A DNA stretch of 9,420 nt from Syntrophomonas sp. UBA1376 (lineage in GTDB: Bacteria; Bacillota; Syntrophomonadia; Syntrophomonadales; Syntrophomonadaceae): contig DBRE01000031.1 in NCBI GenBank assembly GCA_002305535.1, positions 1-9,420 on the forward strand, read 5' to 3'. A program made the position numbers and the translations under genes. Positions 6,605-9,420 of this stretch are shown here, piece after piece; the stretch's first letter is position 1, and each line of letters opens with the position of its first letter. The notes under the pieces were generated by a model. The model did not search any database and was not told the DNA's origin. It was given only the letters and a program-made list of their open reading frames with translations.

Positions 6605-7393
6605 ATGAGTACAAATTCTGTGACTGTGGAGAAGCAAGGACATGTTTTACTTATTGGCATGAACCGACCAGAAAAAAGAAATGCATTGAGTTTGGAAATG
6701 TATAAGGAGTTGGCGCTGGCTTACGGACAGCTAGATCAGGATCCCGACCTCCGTTGCGGTTTGTTATTTGCTCATGGCGATCATTTTACCGCCGGATTGG
6801 ATCTGGTACAATGGGCTGGCGTTTTTGCCGAGGGAAAGATGCCTGATCTTCCCGAGGGAATGATCGACATTTTTGGTCTGGATGAGGATCGTCGTTTAAG
6901 TAAACCTTTGGTTATGGCTGTTCAGGGGATTTGCTATACTATTGGTTTTGAGATGCTCTTATGTACGGACGTCCGAATAGCTGCATCCGATCTCCGTTTA
7001 GGACAGATTGAAGTTAAAAGGGGTATATATCCCGTCGGAGGAGCTACGGTGCGTATGTATGAAGAATTGGGCTGGGGCAACGCTATGCGCTATCTGTTAA
7101 CCGGTGATGAAATTACTGCGGCGGAAGCCTACCGCCTAGGACTGGTACAGGAGGTGACTGAACCCGGTAAGCAGTTCGAGCGGGCTTTGGAAATCGCTAC
7201 CCGGATATCCAAACAGGCTCCCTTAGGTGTCCAGGCAGCATTACGTTCGGCTAGAATCTCCAGGGTTGATGGAGCCCGAGCGTCCATAGCCAGATTAATG
7301 CCGGATATCGCCCCCATCATGAAAAGTGAAGATGCTGCAGAAGGAGTACAGGCATTTGTAGAACGTCGCGAAGCTAATTTTAAGGGCCGCTAA
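6605..7393 (+). CDS. Enoyl-CoA hydratase/isomerase (crotonase) family protein, hydratase-type active site
   Basis: The protein has 262 residues and a single crotonase fold. It shows NRPEKRNALS at 20-29, oxyanion-hole segments HFTAGLDL at 60-67 and GICYTIGFEM at 108-117, and two acids Glu116 and Glu136 spaced by 20, as in the Glu144/Glu164 pair of rat enoyl-CoA hydratase. The position of the third isomerase-type acid is Val144 (GIYPVGGATVRM), unlike the other crotonase of this window, which has Asp there. I chose ATG 6605 because AGGAGG lies 7 nt before it. An in-frame ATG at 6581 would add 8 residues, and its GGGGGGAG site is too close. The metallo-hydrolase gene follows after 48 bp, probably in the same operon. 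It is expected to be a cytosolic enzyme acting on an enoyl-CoA; the substrate is unknown. Confidence 0.92.
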   Translation: MSTNSVTVEKQGHVLLIGMNRPEKRNALSLEMYKELALAYGQLDQDPDLRCGLLFAHGDHFTAGLDLVQWAGVFAEGKMPDLPEGMIDIFGLDEDRRLSKPLVMAVQGICYTIGFEMLLCTDVRIAASDLRLGQIEVKRGIYPVGGATVRMYEELGWGNAMRYLLTGDEITAAEAYRLGLVQEVTEPGKQFERALEIATRISKQAPLGVQAALRSARISRVDGARASIARLMPDIAPIMKSEDAAEGVQAFVERREANFKGR

Positions 7394-7441
7394 CAGTAAA
7401 TATGCCTAGCTGTAGTAATATTTTAAGCAAGGAGAATAGTT

Positions 7442-8419
7442 ATGATTGAACAAGTATTACCTAACATTTTCAAAATTCAGATTCCGTTACCGAGAAATCC
7501 TTTGAAGGCTACCAATTCTTATTTCATTCGCGGTAATGAAAGAAATTTATTGGTTGATACCGGCTTTAATTGTGAAGAGTCCCGCAGTGCGATGATCAGT
7601 GCCTTAAAAGAGTTAGACGCCACAATGGAAAACACTGACCTGTTCATCACCCACTTGCACTCTGATCATGCCGGATTACTCAGTTTTCTGGTGAAACCGG
7701 AGACTACCGTTTGGATGAGTGAACCGGATGGCTACGTGGTCGGGGGAGGACAGGAGAGTTCTCATTGGTTGATATTCAGTGGGTTTCTGGTCGGCAGTGG
7801 TTTAATAGCTGATGGCATAGAAAATACCATTGAACGCCATCCAGGTTACCGTTATGCACCGGATATTTTTGATGGTTTCACTTATGTACAAGATGGCGAT
7901 GAAATAAAGGTAGGCAATTACAATTTTCAGTGCGTGGAAACCAAAGGTCACACACCCGGCCATATCTGCTTGTATGATCAGGATAAAAAGCTCTTGCTCT
8001 CGGGCGATCATATACTGGGAAAGATTACACCCAATATTACCCTATGGCAACTAGGAGAGGATGTTCTGGGCGACTATCTAAGGAGTCTTGACCGCATTGC
8101 CTCCTTGGATGTTGATCTGGTTTTACCTGGTCATCGCTATTTATTGAATGATTGCCGAGGAAGGATCCAAGAATTAAAGGATCATCATAAAGCACGTCTG
8201 GCAAATGTCCTGGACATCTTGGGCAACCAAAGCTTGAACGGTGTTGAGGTAGCCCAGCAGATGAAATGGGATCTCACCTTTAAGGATTGGCGAGATTTCC
8301 CCTGGGGTCAAAAACTTTTTGCGGTGGGAGAAGCTATGTCGCACCTATATCATCTTTTCCAAATAGGTATTTTGCAGATTCACTGCGATAATGATATTTA
8401 TTATTTTACGAAAAGATAG
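7442..8419 (+). CDS. Metallo-beta-lactamase-fold hydrolase with winged-helix-like C-terminus
   Basis: The protein has 325 residues. The two-metal site is complete: HLHSDH at 71-76, His170 (KGHTPGH), Asp189 (LSGDH) and His231 (LPGHR), the glyoxalase II/LACTB2-type arrangement. Residues 245-325 resemble the helical or winged-helix tail seen in LACTB2-like members (DHHKARL, then a tryptophan-rich loop, then FAVGEAMSHLYHL and IGIL), which helps shape the substrate site. There is no signal peptide, so it is cytosolic. AAGGAG lies 7 nt before the ATG. As the last gene after a crotonase it could hydrolyse a thioester, lactone or similar product of acyl-CoA metabolism. That is inference from context, because the fold also covers nucleases and other hydrolases. 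A strong hairpin terminator follows 18 bp after the stop codon. Confidence 0.92.
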   Translation: MIEQVLPNIFKIQIPLPRNPLKATNSYFIRGNERNLLVDTGFNCEESRSAMISALKELDATMENTDLFITHLHSDHAGLLSFLVKPETTVWMSEPDGYVVGGGQESSHWLIFSGFLVGSGLIADGIENTIERHPGYRYAPDIFDGFTYVQDGDEIKVGNYNFQCVETKGHTPGHICLYDQDKKLLLSGDHILGKITPNITLWQLGEDVLGDYLRSLDRIASLDVDLVLPGHRYLLNDCRGRIQELKDHHKARLANVLDILGNQSLNGVEVAQQMKWDLTFKDWRDFPWGQKLFAVGEAMSHLYHLFQIGILQIHCDNDIYYFTKR

Positions 8420-8437
8420 ATAAAACACACCACCAAC

Positions 8438-8476
8438 AACAAGACGCGTCAGTTGAAAAACTTAACGCGTCTTGTT
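8438..8476. terminator. Bidirectional hairpin terminator between convergent genes
   Basis: Arms 8438-8449 (AACAAGACGCGT) and 8465-8476 are perfectly complementary over 12 bp. Inside them a second 4-bp stem (AGTT/AACT) carries a GAAA tetraloop at 8455-8458, separated by a 1x2 internal loop. T-rich sequence follows on both strands (TTGTTTCATTT on plus, TTGTTGTTGG on minus), so it can end the hydrolase and the DUF4349 transcripts. Confidence 0.85.
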
Positions 8477-8486
8477 TCATTTCCGG

Positions 8487-9350
8487 CTATTCTTTCTTGG
8501 CGGTTCTTTTTTTCTTAATAGTGCGGAAAAGAAGATATGCCAATACCAGCAGCAGCAGATAAGGCAGGATAGCAAAAAGGGCAATTAGTAACCAATTAAA
8601 CAACTGCAACATTGAATTTAGACTCTGGACTAGCGCATTTTTAGCTTTGGATAGCGTTCCTTGGGGAGTACTTAGTTCATTGTATGATGTCTGCAAGCCG
8701 ATATTGAATTGGGAGTAGTTCACCTGATTGGTTAATACATTCATGCGAGCTTGTAGCGATTCGCGTTTTTCACGTACCTGAGCAACTTCCCGTTCTATAG
8801 CTAGCAAATCCTGGATAGTGGCAGCCTCATCATCCATGAATGATAACATGCGTTCTTCTTCCTTTTGCAGGACTTTAAGCCGGGCTTCAGTATCGTAGTA
8901 TTCCATGGTTACATCGTCAGTGTACATAGTCTGATGTTTTACTGTGCCTAGAGTTTCAAGATAAGCGGACATTTGTTCCATATTATTCTGAGGTATTTTT
9001 ACTACCAGACGAGCATGAGATGATTCACCATTGTCGGAGGATAGGCGGCTTTCCACCATATATCCCCCAAATTTATTGGTTTGTCCCATAATTTCATTTA
9101 CTGTTCTGTTGGGATCAGGTACTAGCAGGGTATAATCCAGATTATAAACTAGTTTTCTTCCCATAGTTACTTCTTCACCGTCGCTAGATACCTCCTCGAA
9201 ATGGTTTTCAAGTTCAGGCATATCCGCAATGCTTTGGCCGGTTTGCACTGACATATCTTCCGAATAGGAAGAGCCACCACAACCGCTAACTACAAAAGAT
9301 AATGCCAAAATGATAAAGAAAATGAAAACTGTTTGCCTTTTTGAACTCAT
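8487..9350 (-). CDS. DUF4349 family lipoprotein with C-terminal membrane helix
   Basis: The protein has 287 residues. The N-terminus is a lipoprotein signal peptide: basic start, hydrophobic 8-20, and lipobox VSGC with the lipidated Cys24. A low-complexity acidic linker runs to about 62. The DUF4349 domain spans about 64-275, opening with GRKLVYNLDYTLLV and including GGYMVESRLSS at 96-106. Residues 155-210 form a charged coiled coil, and a membrane helix at about 252-276 precedes a lysine-rich cytosolic tail (IKKKRTAKKE). The protein should therefore be held in the membrane at both ends with an external coiled-coil body. The function of DUF4349 proteins is not established. I chose the ATG at 9350; an in-frame TTG at 9371 would put seven charged residues before a normal signal peptide and has no ribosome site. 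It is a single-gene unit, convergent with the hydrolase. Confidence 0.9.
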   Translation of the reverse strand: MSSKRQTVFIFFIILALSFVVSGCGGSSYSEDMSVQTGQSIADMPELENHFEEVSSDGEEVTMGRKLVYNLDYTLLVPDPNRTVNEIMGQTNKFGGYMVESRLSSDNGESSHARLVVKIPQNNMEQMSAYLETLGTVKHQTMYTDDVTMEYYDTEARLKVLQKEEERMLSFMDDEAATIQDLLAIEREVAQVREKRESLQARMNVLTNQVNYSQFNIGLQTSYNELSTPQGTLSKAKNALVQSLNSMLQLFNWLLIALFAILPYLLLLVLAYLLFRTIKKKRTAKKE

Positions 9351-9376
9351 TTCTCCGTCTCCCTCCCTCAACCTTG

Positions 9377-9406
9377 GTTATACGGTACTACGTATCTTCA
9401 GTACAA
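9377..9406 (-). promoter_or_regulatory. Candidate promoter for the DUF4349 lipoprotein gene
   Basis: On the minus strand TTGTAC (9406-9401) and TATAAC (9382-9377) are spaced by 18 bp. The -10 matches consensus at five of six positions, the -35 at three. It lies 27 bp before the ATG with purine-rich GAGGGAGGGAG between. Confidence 0.35.
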
Positions 9407-9420
9407 TTCTTGCATGGCAG

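Noticed and set aside
1..9420. tRNA, rRNA, CRISPR array, insertion sequence or riboswitch
   Set aside because: No cloverleaf, repeat-spacer array, transposase, long terminal inverted repeats or recognisable aptamer core was seen; gaps between genes are short except 6174-6409.

Overview
The window looks like chromosomal DNA of a moderately low-GC Firmicute, most likely a class Clostridia anaerobe. This is inferred from purine-rich Shine-Dalgarno sites before nearly every gene, GTG starts, an S-layer-homology (SLH) surface protein, a sigma-54 activator, a DUF4349 lipoprotein, and crotonase-superfamily genes next to a glycerol-dehydrogenase-type enzyme. That content would suit a fatty-acid-oxidising, Syntrophomonas-like organism, but the sequence alone does not prove the genus. 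No mobile element, CRISPR array, tRNA or rRNA is visible.

Layout. (1) Positions 1-4130, plus strand: the 3' part of a sigma-54-dependent activator (AAA+ domain and Fis-type helix-turn-helix) overlaps by 11 bp a membrane sensor built of TM, dCache, TM, HAMP and a long helical tail with no recognisable output domain. An exported SLH protein with a PdaC/RsiV-like C-terminal half follows, and a hairpin terminator closes the block. (2) Positions 4170-6173, minus strand: a glycerol-dehydrogenase-family gene followed by a crotonase whose active-site acids resemble dienoyl-CoA isomerase. (3) Positions 6174-6604: the divergent control region, with inverted and direct repeats and a probable 49-residue basic small protein. 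(4) Positions 6605-8419, plus strand: a second, hydratase-type crotonase and a metallo-beta-lactamase-fold hydrolase with a winged-helix-like tail. (5) Positions 8438-8476: a strong hairpin shared by convergent genes. (6) Positions 8487-9350, minus strand: a DUF4349 lipoprotein anchored at both ends.

How the genes may work together. The left block reads as sensing and cell envelope: an extracytoplasmic ligand sensor translationally coupled to a sigma-54 activator. The middle block reads as acyl-CoA and alcohol/ketone metabolism arranged as two divergent units. The shared substrate is not evident. I found no convincing sigma-54 promoter in the window, so the regulator's targets probably lie outside it. 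The most interesting items are the output-less sensor coupled to the sigma-54 activator, the small basic protein, the two crotonases with different catalytic acids, and the inverted repeats before both minus-strand genes.
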